Assembly: GCA_002478505.1 (NCBI GenBank)
Contig: DLOP01000084.1
Coordinates: 1-8,923 of the forward strand
Direction of reading: 5' to 3'
Source: Lachnospiraceae bacterium UBA7481
Lineage (GTDB): Bacteria; Bacillota; Clostridia; Lachnospirales; Lachnospiraceae
Length of the DNA: 8,923 nucleotides
Part shown: positions 1 to 5,951 of the stretch, in pieces
Numbering within the stretch: position 1 is the stretch's first letter
Layout of the letters: each line of letters opens with the position of its first letter
Position numbers and translations under genes: made by a program
Notes under the pieces: generated by a model
The model's input: only the letters and a program-made list of their open reading frames with translations
The model's database searches: none
What the model was told of the DNA's origin: nothing

Positions 1-15
1 ATTGCTTTCGCGTAC

Positions 16-45
16 ATTATACAATCAGAAATCCCACAGTGTCAA
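16..45 (-). promoter_or_regulatory. Consensus sigma-A promoter reading out of the left edge
   Basis: On the minus strand TTGACA (45-40) is followed after 18 bp by TATAAT (21-16). Both hexamers are perfect. It points off the left edge, so it should drive a gene beyond position 1 that is not visible here. It lies downstream of the symporter gene, and its -35 box overlaps the right-hand arm (in minus-strand order) of the dyad at 33-69. Confidence 0.6.
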
Positions 46-69
46 CGCATTACGCCGACAAACTGTGGG
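33..69 (-). repeat. Inverted repeat CCCACAGT/ACTGTGGG (terminator or operator)
   Basis: CCCACAGT (33-40) and ACTGTGGG (62-69) are perfect 8-bp complements separated by 21 bp. A GTC/GAC pair (41-43 and 57-59) can extend the stem. It lies about 50 bp past the symporter stop codon, so it could end that transcript, but there is no clean T-run after it on the minus strand. It also overlaps the -35 box of the outward promoter, so an operator role is equally possible. The rest of 1-121 shows no gene. Confidence 0.45.
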
Positions 70-121
70 CTTCAGTTATTAATATTTCTTTAAGTATACC
101 ATTTACAGGATTTTGTCGGAG

Positions 122-1648
122 TTATACCTCTTCTTCCTGCAGCGATGTTTTCTTTGTAACCTGCACTTCTTCCTCATAACATGCAAATACATGTTCCACA
201 TCTTCCTTCTTCAGCTTCGGCGTAATCATGCTGACAACCGGTACAATGATCAGTCCGCCGACCATGGCGATCGCGCCGCAGTTGATGGGGGAAGCAATAA
301 ATTTTAAGTAAATATTAGATACGGTCAATCCTACTGCAAAGATGAAGTTGACCCATACAGCCAGCTTTGTAGTTCCTTTCCAGAACAGACCATACATAAA
401 CGGCGCAAGAAACGCTCCTGCAAGCGCACCCCATGAGATACCCATAAGCTGTGCAATAAAATCAGGCGGATCAAGAGCAATAACGACGGAAAGGACAATG
501 AAGAAAACAATCAAAATCCTCATGGTCAGTAACTGCTTCTTTTCATCTGATTTCTTCATGACAGTATCCATCAGAAAATCCAGCGTAAGCGTTGAACTGG
601 AGGTCAATACCAGCGAAGAAAGCGTGGACATCGATGCGGAAAGCACCAGTACGATGACAACGCCGATCAAAATATCGGGCAAGGTATTTAACATCGTGGG
701 GATGACCATATCATACTTAACGCCCCCATCTACAACAATACCGGGCTGATCTCCAAATAATCTTCCGAAACCGCCCAGGAAATAAGAACCGCCTGCTACC
801 ACAACAGCAAAGAATGTTGACACGATCGTTCCTGTCTGTACCGCTTTCTCGTTTTTAATGGCATAAAACTTCTGCACCATCTGCGGAAGTCCGAGCGTTC
901 CCAAGGATGTCAGGATAATAACGCCTAAAAGATTCAATGGATCAGGACCAAAGAAGGACGCATATACTCCCGGCACGTCGCTTTCTGCGCTTGTAACATT
1001 GGCAAGTTTATGTATCGCTTCAATAAAACCTCCCTGCCCGCTAAGTACCGCTCCAATCACACAGGCAATACCAATCAACATGATAATACCCTGAATAAAA
1101 TCATTGATTGCCGTTGCCATATATCCGCCAAGAATAACATACACCGCTGTCAATACCGCCATTGCGATAACACAGTATTTATAATCAATGTCAAATGCCA
1201 GTCCAAACAGATTGGACAGTCCGTTATACACCGACGCAGTATAAGGGATCAAAAAGATAAAGATGATGATTGACGCAACGATCTTTAACGCGCGGCTGCC
1301 GTAACGCCTGCCAAAGAAATCCGGCATGGTCTTAGTATCTAAGTGTCTTGTCATAACTCTGGTCCTACGGCCTAACAATACCCATGCCAGCAGGCTTCCG
1401 ATCACCGCATTGCCCAGACCGATCCAGGTGCTTGCAATACCATATCTCCATCCAAACTGTCCGGCATATCCGACAAACACGACCGCCGAAAAATACGATG
1501 TTCCATAAGCAAATGCCGTCAGCCACGGTCCGACGCTTCGGCCGCCCAGGACAAAACCATTGACATCTGTTGCATGCTTTCTGGAATATACGCCGACAGC
1601 GACCATGACGCCAAAGAAAACAAGCAGTAACAAAATTTTGACTAACAT
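122..1648 (-). CDS. Sodium:solute symporter (SSS family)
   Basis: This is a full-length 508-residue integral membrane transporter of the sodium/solute symporter family, which couples Na+ entry to uptake of a small organic solute. The start ATG at 1648 follows an AGAAGGAAG ribosome binding site. About 13 hydrophobic segments are visible, beginning at residues 3-20. The GGYMATAINDFIQG stretch (about 174-187) is a typical SSS signature. SASMSTLSS (337-345) lies where the family's Na+-coordinating serines sit in the helix after the long extracellular loop. The last 30 residues are charged and cytoplasmic, ending in a run of glutamates. Members transport proline, pantothenate, sugars, carboxylates or other solutes, and I cannot assign the substrate. 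The gene is transcribed alone and divergently from the PerR gene. It uses a perfect consensus promoter, which suggests strong basal expression. Confidence 0.93.
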   Translation of the reverse strand: MLVKILLLLVFFGVMVAVGVYSRKHATDVNGFVLGGRSVGPWLTAFAYGTSYFSAVVFVGYAGQFGWRYGIASTWIGLGNAVIGSLLAWVLLGRRTRVMTRHLDTKTMPDFFGRRYGSRALKIVASIIIFIFLIPYTASVYNGLSNLFGLAFDIDYKYCVIAMAVLTAVYVILGGYMATAINDFIQGIIMLIGIACVIGAVLSGQGGFIEAIHKLANVTSAESDVPGVYASFFGPDPLNLLGVIILTSLGTLGLPQMVQKFYAIKNEKAVQTGTIVSTFFAVVVAGGSYFLGGFGRLFGDQPGIVVDGGVKYDMVIPTMLNTLPDILIGVVIVLVLSASMSTLSSLVLTSSSTLTLDFLMDTVMKKSDEKKQLLTMRILIVFFIVLSVVIALDPPDFIAQLMGISWGALAGAFLAPFMYGLFWKGTTKLAVWVNFIFAVGLTVSNIYLKFIASPINCGAIAMVGGLIIVPVVSMITPKLKKEDVEHVFACYEEEVQVTKKTSLQEEEV

Positions 1649-1686
1649 ATGGTTACTTCCTTCTCTTAACTATTTATTTCCGCCCT

Positions 1687-1710
1687 CTTTACTGCTTCAA
1701 CGCATTAAAG
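1687..1710 (-). repeat. Hairpin in the symporter mRNA leader
   Basis: CTTTACTGC (1687-1695) and GCATTAAAG (1702-1710) form a 9-bp stem with one mismatch and a 6-nt loop. From the consensus promoter upstream, transcription should start near 1718. The hairpin would then lie almost at the 5' end of the roughly 70-nt leader. It could stabilise the mRNA or be a regulator's operator. No known riboswitch is recognised in so short a leader. Confidence 0.4.
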
Positions 1711-1724
1711 TACGGATAGTCAAA

Positions 1725-1753
1725 ATTATATGAGTATGCGCGTCTTTTGTCAA
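1725..1753 (-). promoter_or_regulatory. Symporter promoter, perfect sigma-A consensus
   Basis: Reading the minus strand, TTGACA (1753-1748), a 17-bp spacer and TATAAT (1730-1725) match the housekeeping consensus exactly. The expected start site is near 1718, about 70 bp before the symporter ATG. No Fur/PerR-like 7-1-7 dyad overlaps it, so the divergent PerR gene's operator does not obviously control this side. Confidence 0.8.
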
Positions 1754-1845
1754 TATCTACTTCTAATTTATACTGATCTTATTAAATTTTCCTGTCTTTT
1801 CCAGATTGCAACAACCAAGCACAACTTGAAGAGATATTTTAAGGA

Positions 1846-1873
1846 TTGACAAGTCTGTAAAATCTGATAAAAT
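1846..1873 (+). promoter_or_regulatory. perR promoter
   Basis: TTGACA (1846-1851), a 16-bp spacer and TAAAAT (1868-1873) form a good sigma-A promoter. The start site should fall near 1880, inside the dyad at 1878-1892. The stretch between this promoter and the divergent symporter promoter (1754-1845) holds nothing else I can recognise. Confidence 0.7.
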
Positions 1874-1877
1874 AAAA

Positions 1878-1892
1878 CAGTAATCATTACTG
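1878..1892 (+). promoter_or_regulatory. Probable PerR operator (7-1-7 dyad)
   Basis: CAGTAATCATTACTG is a perfect 7-1-7 inverted repeat covering the predicted transcription start. Fur-family boxes have this 7-1-7 architecture (B. subtilis PerR box TTATAATNATTATAA), and the inner TAAT-N-ATTA agrees with it, while the outer bases (CAG/CTG) differ. Binding here would block transcription, giving the negative autoregulation typical of perR genes. Confidence 0.65.
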
Positions 1893-1911
1893 ATTTAGAG
1901 AGGAGCCAAAT

Positions 1912-2307
1912 ATGGCATTAAATCACAGCCGACAAAGAGATGCCATTATGGATTTTCTTTCGTACCGGAAAGACCATCCCACCGCAGAGGTCATCTATGA
2001 CAACGTCAAAAAAGTGTACCCCAAGATCAGTCTTGGAACGGTATACCGCAATCTGACTCTTTTGGCGGACAACGGCGTTATCAGAAGGTTAAGGACTAGG
2101 GACAGCAAAGACCATTTTGACGCGGATCTTTCGCCGCATTATCATTTTATGTGTAATGGCTGCGGATGCATTACGGATATTTTTTTGGATCATACAAAGG
2201 AACTGGAAGCTGCTGCCAATGAATTGACACCGGGTATGATCACCGGTCACGAAGTATTTTTTTACGGCACATGTCCTTCCTGCATGAAAATAAAAAATGA
2301 AACTTAA
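1912..2307 (+). CDS. perR: PerR-type peroxide-responsive repressor (Fur family)
   Basis: This 131-residue Fur-family metalloregulator represses oxidative-stress genes until peroxide oxidises its metal-binding histidines. It has an N-terminal winged helix with HPTAEVIYD (22-30) and the recognition helix GTVYRNL (42-48), then a C-terminal dimerisation domain. The structural zinc cysteines are C81, C84, C121 and C124. The five regulatory-metal ligands of B. subtilis PerR (H37, D85, H91, H93, D104) align at a constant offset of 15 with H22, D70, H76, H78 and D89. An aspartate at the last position is characteristic of PerR rather than of iron-sensing Fur. An extra cysteine (C86) follows the first CxxC. 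The ATG at 1912 follows an AGAGGAG site. A 7-1-7 dyad overlaps its promoter, and rubrerythrin lies 144 bp downstream with no clear terminator between them. The ligand comparison is from memory of the family. Confidence 0.9.
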   Translation: MALNHSRQRDAIMDFLSYRKDHPTAEVIYDNVKKVYPKISLGTVYRNLTLLADNGVIRRLRTRDSKDHFDADLSPHYHFMCNGCGCITDIFLDHTKELEAAANELTPGMITGHEVFFYGTCPSCMKIKNET

Positions 2308-2334
2308 AAATATAACTTAAAATGCGATAAAAAA

Positions 2335-2364
2335 TTGAATTGAAATATTTATTTAAGATAAAAT
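2335..2364 (+). promoter_or_regulatory. Possible rubrerythrin promoter
   Basis: TTGAAT (2335-2340) and TAAAAT (2359-2364) are separated by 18 bp in a very AT-rich stretch. This would start transcription near 2371 and give an approximately 80-nt leader containing the TTCCGGAA repeats. The AT-richness makes chance matches likely, and read-through from perR is also possible. Confidence 0.4.
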
Positions 2365-2384
2365 GATGAATATGATGAAACCAA

Positions 2385-2416
2385 TTTCCGGAAAATAAAT
2401 ATACAAATTCCGGAAA
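2385..2416 (+). repeat. Two TTCCGGAA dyads upstream of rubrerythrin
   Basis: TTTCCGGAAA (2385-2394) and ATTCCGGAAA (2407-2416) share a self-complementary TTCCGGAA core, with centres 22 bp apart, about two helical turns. As DNA they could be tandem operators on one face. As RNA, TTTCCGGAA (2385-2393) and TTCCGGAAA (2408-2416) could pair as a 9-bp stem with a 14-nt loop in the leader. They do not resemble the dyad at the perR promoter. Confidence 0.55.
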
Positions 2417-2451
2417 TAATATAAAAATATAATATAAAGGAGAATGAAATT

Positions 2452-2991
2452 ATGAAGTATGTATGTAGCGTATGTGGTTATGTTCACGAAGGACCTGAAG
2501 CACCGGCTGAATGCCCGGTTTGTCACGCATCTGCTGATAAATTCAAGGCACAGGACAGCGAAATGACATGGGCTGCTGAACACGGGATCGGTGTTGCTCA
2601 GGGCGTCAGCGAAGACATCATCGACGATCTTCGCGCTAACTTCCAGGGAGAGTGTACCGAAGTCGGCATGTACCTTGCTATGGCAAGAGTTGCTTTTAGA
2701 GAAGGTTATCCTGAAGTTGGTCTTTACTATGAGAAAGCTGCATGGGAAGAAGCGGAACACGCTGCAAAATTCGCAGAACTGCTGGGTGAAGTGGTTACCG
2801 ACTCCACAAAGAAAAATCTGGAACTTCGTGTAGCTGCTGAGAATGGCGCAACCGCAGGTAAGGTTGATCTTGCTAAACGCGCTAAAGAGAAGAATCTGGA
2901 TGCGATCCATGACACAGTACATGAAATGGCTCGTGACGAAGCAAGACACGGAAAAGCTTTTGCAGGGTTGTTGAAGAGATACTTCGGATAA
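2452..2991 (+). CDS. rbr: Reverse rubrerythrin (peroxide-reducing diiron protein)
   Basis: This 179-residue cytoplasmic protein reduces hydrogen peroxide, and in clostridia also oxygen, with electrons derived from NAD(P)H through a redox partner. The rubredoxin FeS4 domain comes first, with C5, C8 (CSVCGY) and C21, C24 (CPVC). This is the reverse of classical rubrerythrin and defines the reverse form described in Clostridium. The four-helix ferritin-like diiron domain follows (about 50-179). Its likely ligands lie in GECTE (66-70), EEAEH (99-103), around E126/E130, and in the E158, E163, H166 segment (EMARDEARH). The length is normal and the ORF intact. The ATG at 2452 follows AAAGGAG at 9 nt. 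PerR lies directly upstream, and reverse rubrerythrins are known PerR targets, so peroxide induction is likely, although no 7-1-7 box is evident at this gene's own promoter. Confidence 0.95.
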   Translation: MKYVCSVCGYVHEGPEAPAECPVCHASADKFKAQDSEMTWAAEHGIGVAQGVSEDIIDDLRANFQGECTEVGMYLAMARVAFREGYPEVGLYYEKAAWEEAEHAAKFAELLGEVVTDSTKKNLELRVAAENGATAGKVDLAKRAKEKNLDAIHDTVHEMARDEARHGKAFAGLLKRYFG

Positions 2992-2994
2992 AAT

Positions 2995-3050
2995 AAAACA
3001 TCTTTAGAAAATGGCGCTTAAATCTCAGCGCTTCCTTAGAGTAATGTTTT
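2995..3050 (+). repeat. Long imperfect dyad after rubrerythrin
   Basis: AAAACAT (2995-3001) pairs with ATGTTTT (3044-3050), and GCGCT (3014-3018) pairs with AGCGC (3027-3031) around an 8-nt loop. The 12 nt between these on each arm pair poorly. It begins four bases after the rubrerythrin stop codon, just before the strong terminator, and may be a weak first terminator or an mRNA 3'-end protecting structure. Confidence 0.35.
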
Positions 3051-3060
3051 AAAAATTCAA

Positions 3061-3100
3061 GGGTATGCCTAACAGTCCGGCATACCCTTTTGATCTTTTT
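3061..3100 (+). terminator. Rho-independent terminator of the perR-rbr unit
   Basis: GGGTATGCC (3061-3069) and GGCATACCC (3079-3087) form a perfect 9-bp stem with a 9-nt loop, followed by TTTTGATCTTTTT. It ends transcription about 70 bp after the rubrerythrin stop codon. Confidence 0.9.
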
Positions 3101-3302
3101 CATGCATTGCTGCTTCAGAGAGAGATTGTCAAATGTGTTTGTAAACTTTTGGCACAATTTTGTAACTGTCGACAATAATATTGAACATAGGCGTAAGACC
3201 AAATCACTGATTTTAACTGGAAATCGAACAATCTCAATCTATATTCTGACGCAATTCACGCCTGCCGATGTGTAATGTAAACTACTATCGAGGTGAATTA
3301 CA
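3101..3302. other. Non-coding region before the Xre regulator
   Basis: I see no convincing gene in these 200 bp on either strand. The region contains small repeats (TTTGTAAACT and TTTGTAACT, a widely spaced ATTGTC/GACAAT pair, and a GTCGAC palindrome) that could be operator elements for the following HTH gene. No clear consensus promoter is present, so transcription of that gene may depend on a weak promoter somewhere in 3230-3290. Confidence 0.4.
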
Positions 3303-3632
3303 ATGAATGATGCAAAACAAAATCTGGCTTCCGCAGTGCGTGAAGCCCGGACGGAACTCGGACTTTCACAGGAAAAGCTGGCTGAAATCCTAAATATCGA
3401 CTCACGCACCATACTTAACATTGAAGCAGGACGTGGCAACCCAAAATTTGAAAAGCTGTACCCTTTGATTACATACCTGAAGATACCGGCAGATAAAATC
3501 TTCGATCCGGATTACAAAGACGAAACACCGAACCTCCAGAAGCTCCTTTCCCTGCAAAAAGACTGTACAGAACAGGAAGCCGCTGACTTGCTCCCTATGA
3601 TTCGTTACCTGCTTGATCTGTTGCGAAAATAA
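3303..3632 (+). CDS. Xre/Cro-CI family HTH transcriptional regulator
   Basis: This 109-residue cytoplasmic DNA-binding protein has a Cro/CI helix-turn-helix at about residues 9-64. The turn and recognition helices fall in LSQEKLAEIL...SRTILNIEAGRGNP (21-47), with the typical 'LSQEKLAE' and 'IEAGRGNP' landmarks. The remaining 45 residues are helical (QEAADLLPMIRYLLDLL) and probably mediate dimerisation. No enzymatic or ligand-binding domain is fused. The ATG at 3303 follows GAGGTG at 7 nt. It stands alone between two terminators, so it is its own transcription unit. Such short regulators are common in clostridial chromosomes and mobile elements, often as autorepressors. Here no integrase, relaxase or toxin partner is visible, so its target is unknown. 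Confidence 0.88.
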   Translation: MNDAKQNLASAVREARTELGLSQEKLAEILNIDSRTILNIEAGRGNPKFEKLYPLITYLKIPADKIFDPDYKDETPNLQKLLSLQKDCTEQEAADLLPMIRYLLDLLRK

Positions 3633-3707
3633 GGCATTCTGCCCCTCATAGGAACTCTATGCACCTAATCTGAAATACAGCTATTCTAAACCATCTTAAA
3701 AGTGTAA

Positions 3708-3747
3708 AGGCGCCTATTGCTATCTTCCAATAGACGCCTCAGTTTTT
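3708..3747 (+). terminator. Terminator between the Xre gene and the minus-strand operon
   Basis: AGGCGCCTATTG (3708-3719) and CAATAGACGCCT (3728-3739) form a 12-bp stem with one C-A mismatch and an 8-nt loop, followed by CAGTTTTTGATTTCTTT on the plus strand. It ends the Xre transcript. On the minus strand the stem is followed by TTACACTTTT, a weaker T-tract, so it may also end the converging operon whose last possible gene stops at 3739. Confidence 0.85.
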
Positions 3748-3951
3748 GATTTCTTTCCTTAAACTTCCTATCCATGTAATCTTAATATATCCACATACTG
3801 TATTAGCAATGTGCCAAAACAACGCAGTATCTTTCGACTTTCCTTTTATCGTTTGTGCATTATAGATTTTCTTACTGTTCCCCGATTTCCCAATCTTCTG
3901 GAAGCCGAGGAAACCCACCCTGTCCGGCTGTGGCTTATTGGTGATATGCAA
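3739..3951 (-). CDS. Possible small basic protein at the operon end
   Basis: A 70-residue open frame starts at TTG (3951), directly after an in-frame TAG TGG, 21 bp past the stop of the preceding gene. It contains no methionine codon. A weak AAGAGG lies about 12 nt before the TTG. The product is strongly basic (many lysines), has one cysteine and two tryptophans (WHIANTVCGY, ITWIGSLRK), and has no signal peptide or clear membrane helix. Its stop codon touches the terminator stem, as a last gene of an operon would. The TTG start and weak ribosome binding site argue against it. It may instead be the remnant of a longer gene. I do not recognise the family. Confidence 0.3.
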   Translation of the reverse strand: MHITNKPQPDRVGFLGFQKIGKSGNSKKIYNAQTIKGKSKDTALFWHIANTVCGYIKITWIGSLRKEIKN

Positions 3952-3972
3952 CCACTATAAATTCCTCTTATC

Positions 3973-4749
3973 TTAACTCAGATTGATTTCCCCCTCTGCA
4001 ACACCTTCTATTATTGGCATCTTTTCCATCAAAATAGTCATCTGTGTTTCATATGATTTCCATTCAAAATCTGACCAACTAACACCCTGTGCAGTTTCAT
4101 TTGATATATTTTCTGCTCCTTCCTTATTGATACTTTCTAGTTCACTCTGTTCCACTCTTTTTTCTGACATAGCAGCCGCAGCCATTGCCATTGCATATAA
4201 ACCCGGGTTCGTTTCCATTAGTTTCTTTGCTTCTTGGCTTAATACCTTACCGCCTTTTGAAATTTTTGCAGCTATTTCAAATGCCTCAGATATGTCTCCG
4301 TAAGCCTTACTCAATGCTTCACTCTGCTGTTTTGCAACTGCCAGCTCATGTTGCATAATGTATTCGTTGTATGCCTTTTCTCTATCAGCCTGCGCCTGTT
4401 TATTTACATTGGTCAGTTGCTTTTTTACTTCATCTGATAACTCTATATCCACGCCATTTACAGTAATATACCCTCTGGAGATAGCTCTGCTAACCATAGC
4501 AGAATCCGAAAAATGAATCACAAATGTATTTTCTTTATCTCCCCTAGTAATTCCCAAAGTATCTTTTCCTGATGTGGCGCTTATTTTTTCATCATTATTC
4601 TGTAGCTCATACGCTTCCGATGATATTTCTAATGAATCCATCTTTTGGGAAACCGACTTATATGTTTCTTTATATCTGTCTAATGCTTTCTGTCTATGCA
4701 TTGTGTTTGTTCGATTATAACCGTTATTGATCACAGGATTTATATTCAT
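3973..4749 (-). CDS. Hypothetical protein, third gene of the LytTR-linked operon
   Basis: This is a 258-residue protein of unknown function. The ATG at 4749 is preferred over a GTG at 4758 because the GTG lies inside the GAGGTGG ribosome binding site. It has no signal peptide or membrane span. The N-terminal 35 residues are polar and probably flexible. A DSLEISSEAYELQ segment (about 38-50) resembles the short 'EISxxAxEL' stretch of several flagellum-associated and uncharacterised Firmicute proteins, a resemblance from memory only. A compact beta/alpha segment (TFVIHFSD...RGYITVNGVDIELSDEV, with the central part at about 75-107) follows. Next comes a long, charged and alanine-rich helical or coiled-coil region (about 110-200), ending in an acidic tail. 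It lies 93 bp downstream of the cysteine-rich gene, with a five-codon mini-ORF in the gap. There is no separate consensus promoter, so co-transcription is likely. Confidence 0.8.
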   Translation of the reverse strand: MNINPVINNGYNRTNTMHRQKALDRYKETYKSVSQKMDSLEISSEAYELQNNDEKISATSGKDTLGITRGDKENTFVIHFSDSAMVSRAISRGYITVNGVDIELSDEVKKQLTNVNKQAQADREKAYNEYIMQHELAVAKQQSEALSKAYGDISEAFEIAAKISKGGKVLSQEAKKLMETNPGLYAMAMAAAAMSEKRVEQSELESINKEGAENISNETAQGVSWSDFEWKSYETQMTILMEKMPIIEGVAEGEINLS

Positions 4750-4762
4750 GCCATCCACCTCT

Positions 4763-4780
4763 TTACTTTTTCGTTCTCAT
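4763..4780 (-). other. Five-codon mini-ORF with strong ribosome binding site
   Basis: Between the second and third operon genes, AAAGGAGGG (4799-4791) is followed after about 10 nt by ATG and five codons (MRTKK, stop TAA at 4765-4763). The next gene's GAGGTGG site begins right after that stop. This could be a ribosome-loading leader that feeds the third gene by re-initiation, or the decayed start of a lost gene. It has not been shown to be translated. Confidence 0.3.
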
Positions 4781-4842
4781 AAAACAGCAGCCCTCCTTTG
4801 TATCCCAATGTCAAAAGTAATCATACTCCCAATCCCCATATC

Positions 4843-5901
4843 TTACTCATAAGCAGGTACATATTTTCCAGCCTGCATATTGATACCGCTTGCATAAGCA
4901 TACGAACGAGTAAATATATCAAAGTTTTTGCAAAAAGCATTATATTCTTCCCAATACATTGTTTCGTTCTTTGAAAATTTTATAAGATCAGAAACATTAT
5001 AAATTTGACCTCTTAAACTGCCGGGAATTATTTGAAAAGGTACGTCTATTTCTTTTCTACATTCTCCAGCCCATATTGCCAACATTCCTAACCCTGAGCT
5101 GTTATTGTTCTCTTTATAATACATCTTGAAGTCTTTTGGCGGTGCAAGGCTTTCATCTTCCATACTGCCACGGCTATGCTGCCGTCTAAAGTGATGATTC
5201 CAACCACTATTGAAGTCAAAATTTCCGTCCAATGTCAACTTTGATTTATTTTCAACTTCTTCGGTATCAATAGCGGGAATACTCCATTGTTCCGCCATTT
5301 TCTGTGTTATGTCTTTTAGAAACTGATGTGTTTCTTCACATTGATAACAATAATCAGAATTATAGTAACACCAATCCACTACCTGCTCATTTCCGCCATA
5401 CTCACAATTAACTTTCAATCCTTCTTGATAGTTTGCATAATTTGCCATTCTTTGATTTTCTTTTGCAAACATCTCATAAATCTGGCTAAGAATTTGTGTA
5501 TTATCTTTTTCATTAGTTCCTGTTGTTTGACGTGTTTGGGCTAAGTATACTCTCATAGAAGTACAACACTCGTAGAAATAATTTTCAATATCTTCTTTTC
5601 CAGTTTCCCCATCGTAATAACTTTTCATATGATTTGCGATTTCTTTTTGCATTTCATATCCAAATTTATCCCCGAATATGCTCCCCGGCATACCTTTTAC
5701 TTGCATAATATCATTATAGTTCTCAGACGTAAGGACAAATTCCTTTACACAAGTAAGCTCTACACAATCCCGCAGATTGATGTCTATTTTATTTTGACAC
5801 TTCCTCTGAAATTCTGCATTTTGCCTTTCGGACGCACCCACAATATAATTCCCCGTCGAAGAAAACACCATAGTCCCAACCATATCTTCTAAATTTATCA
5901 T
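4843..5901 (-). CDS. Hypothetical cysteine-rich protein, second gene of the operon
   Basis: This is a 352-residue protein I cannot assign. The ATG at 5901 is chosen because a GTG at 5910 lies only 2 nt from the AAAGGAG site, while the ATG lies 11 nt away. It has no signal peptide or membrane segment, so it is probably cytosolic or exported by an unconventional route. It has 11 cysteines. C178, C185 and C188, with H192, form C-x6-CxxCxxxH (CYQCEETH), and another pair is adjacent (C112, C113), which suggests a metal site. A histidine/arginine patch (WNHHFRRQHSRG, about 234-245) follows. The protein is rich in tyrosine, asparagine and acidic residues, and no catalytic motif is recognised. The last third reads as a folded domain with tryptophans and aromatic pairs. 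It starts about 50 bp after the first operon gene and has no promoter of its own. Confidence 0.8.
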   Translation of the reverse strand: MINLEDMVGTMVFSSTGNYIVGASERQNAEFQRKCQNKIDINLRDCVELTCVKEFVLTSENYNDIMQVKGMPGSIFGDKFGYEMQKEIANHMKSYYDGETGKEDIENYFYECCTSMRVYLAQTRQTTGTNEKDNTQILSQIYEMFAKENQRMANYANYQEGLKVNCEYGGNEQVVDWCYYNSDYCYQCEETHQFLKDITQKMAEQWSIPAIDTEEVENKSKLTLDGNFDFNSGWNHHFRRQHSRGSMEDESLAPPKDFKMYYKENNNSSGLGMLAIWAGECRKEIDVPFQIIPGSLRGQIYNVSDLIKFSKNETMYWEEYNAFCKNFDIFTRSYAYASGINMQAGKYVPAYE

Positions 5902-5951
5902 CTTTTTCACTTCTCCTTTATTGCATTTTTCTTGATGTTTATATCTCTGTT

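Noticed and set aside
2353..2949. A 198-codon minus-strand frame opposite rubrerythrin
   Set aside because: It lies antisense to an unmistakable rubrerythrin gene, has a cysteine- and phenylalanine-rich product with no family resemblance, and has no ribosome binding site, so it is a reading-frame shadow.
2882..3202. A 106-codon minus-strand frame across the rubrerythrin end and terminator
   Set aside because: It runs through a strong terminator and into the end of rubrerythrin, and its product is not protein-like.
3090..3275. A 61-codon plus-strand frame between the terminator and the Xre gene
   Set aside because: It starts inside the T-tract of the terminator, has no ribosome binding site and resembles nothing known.
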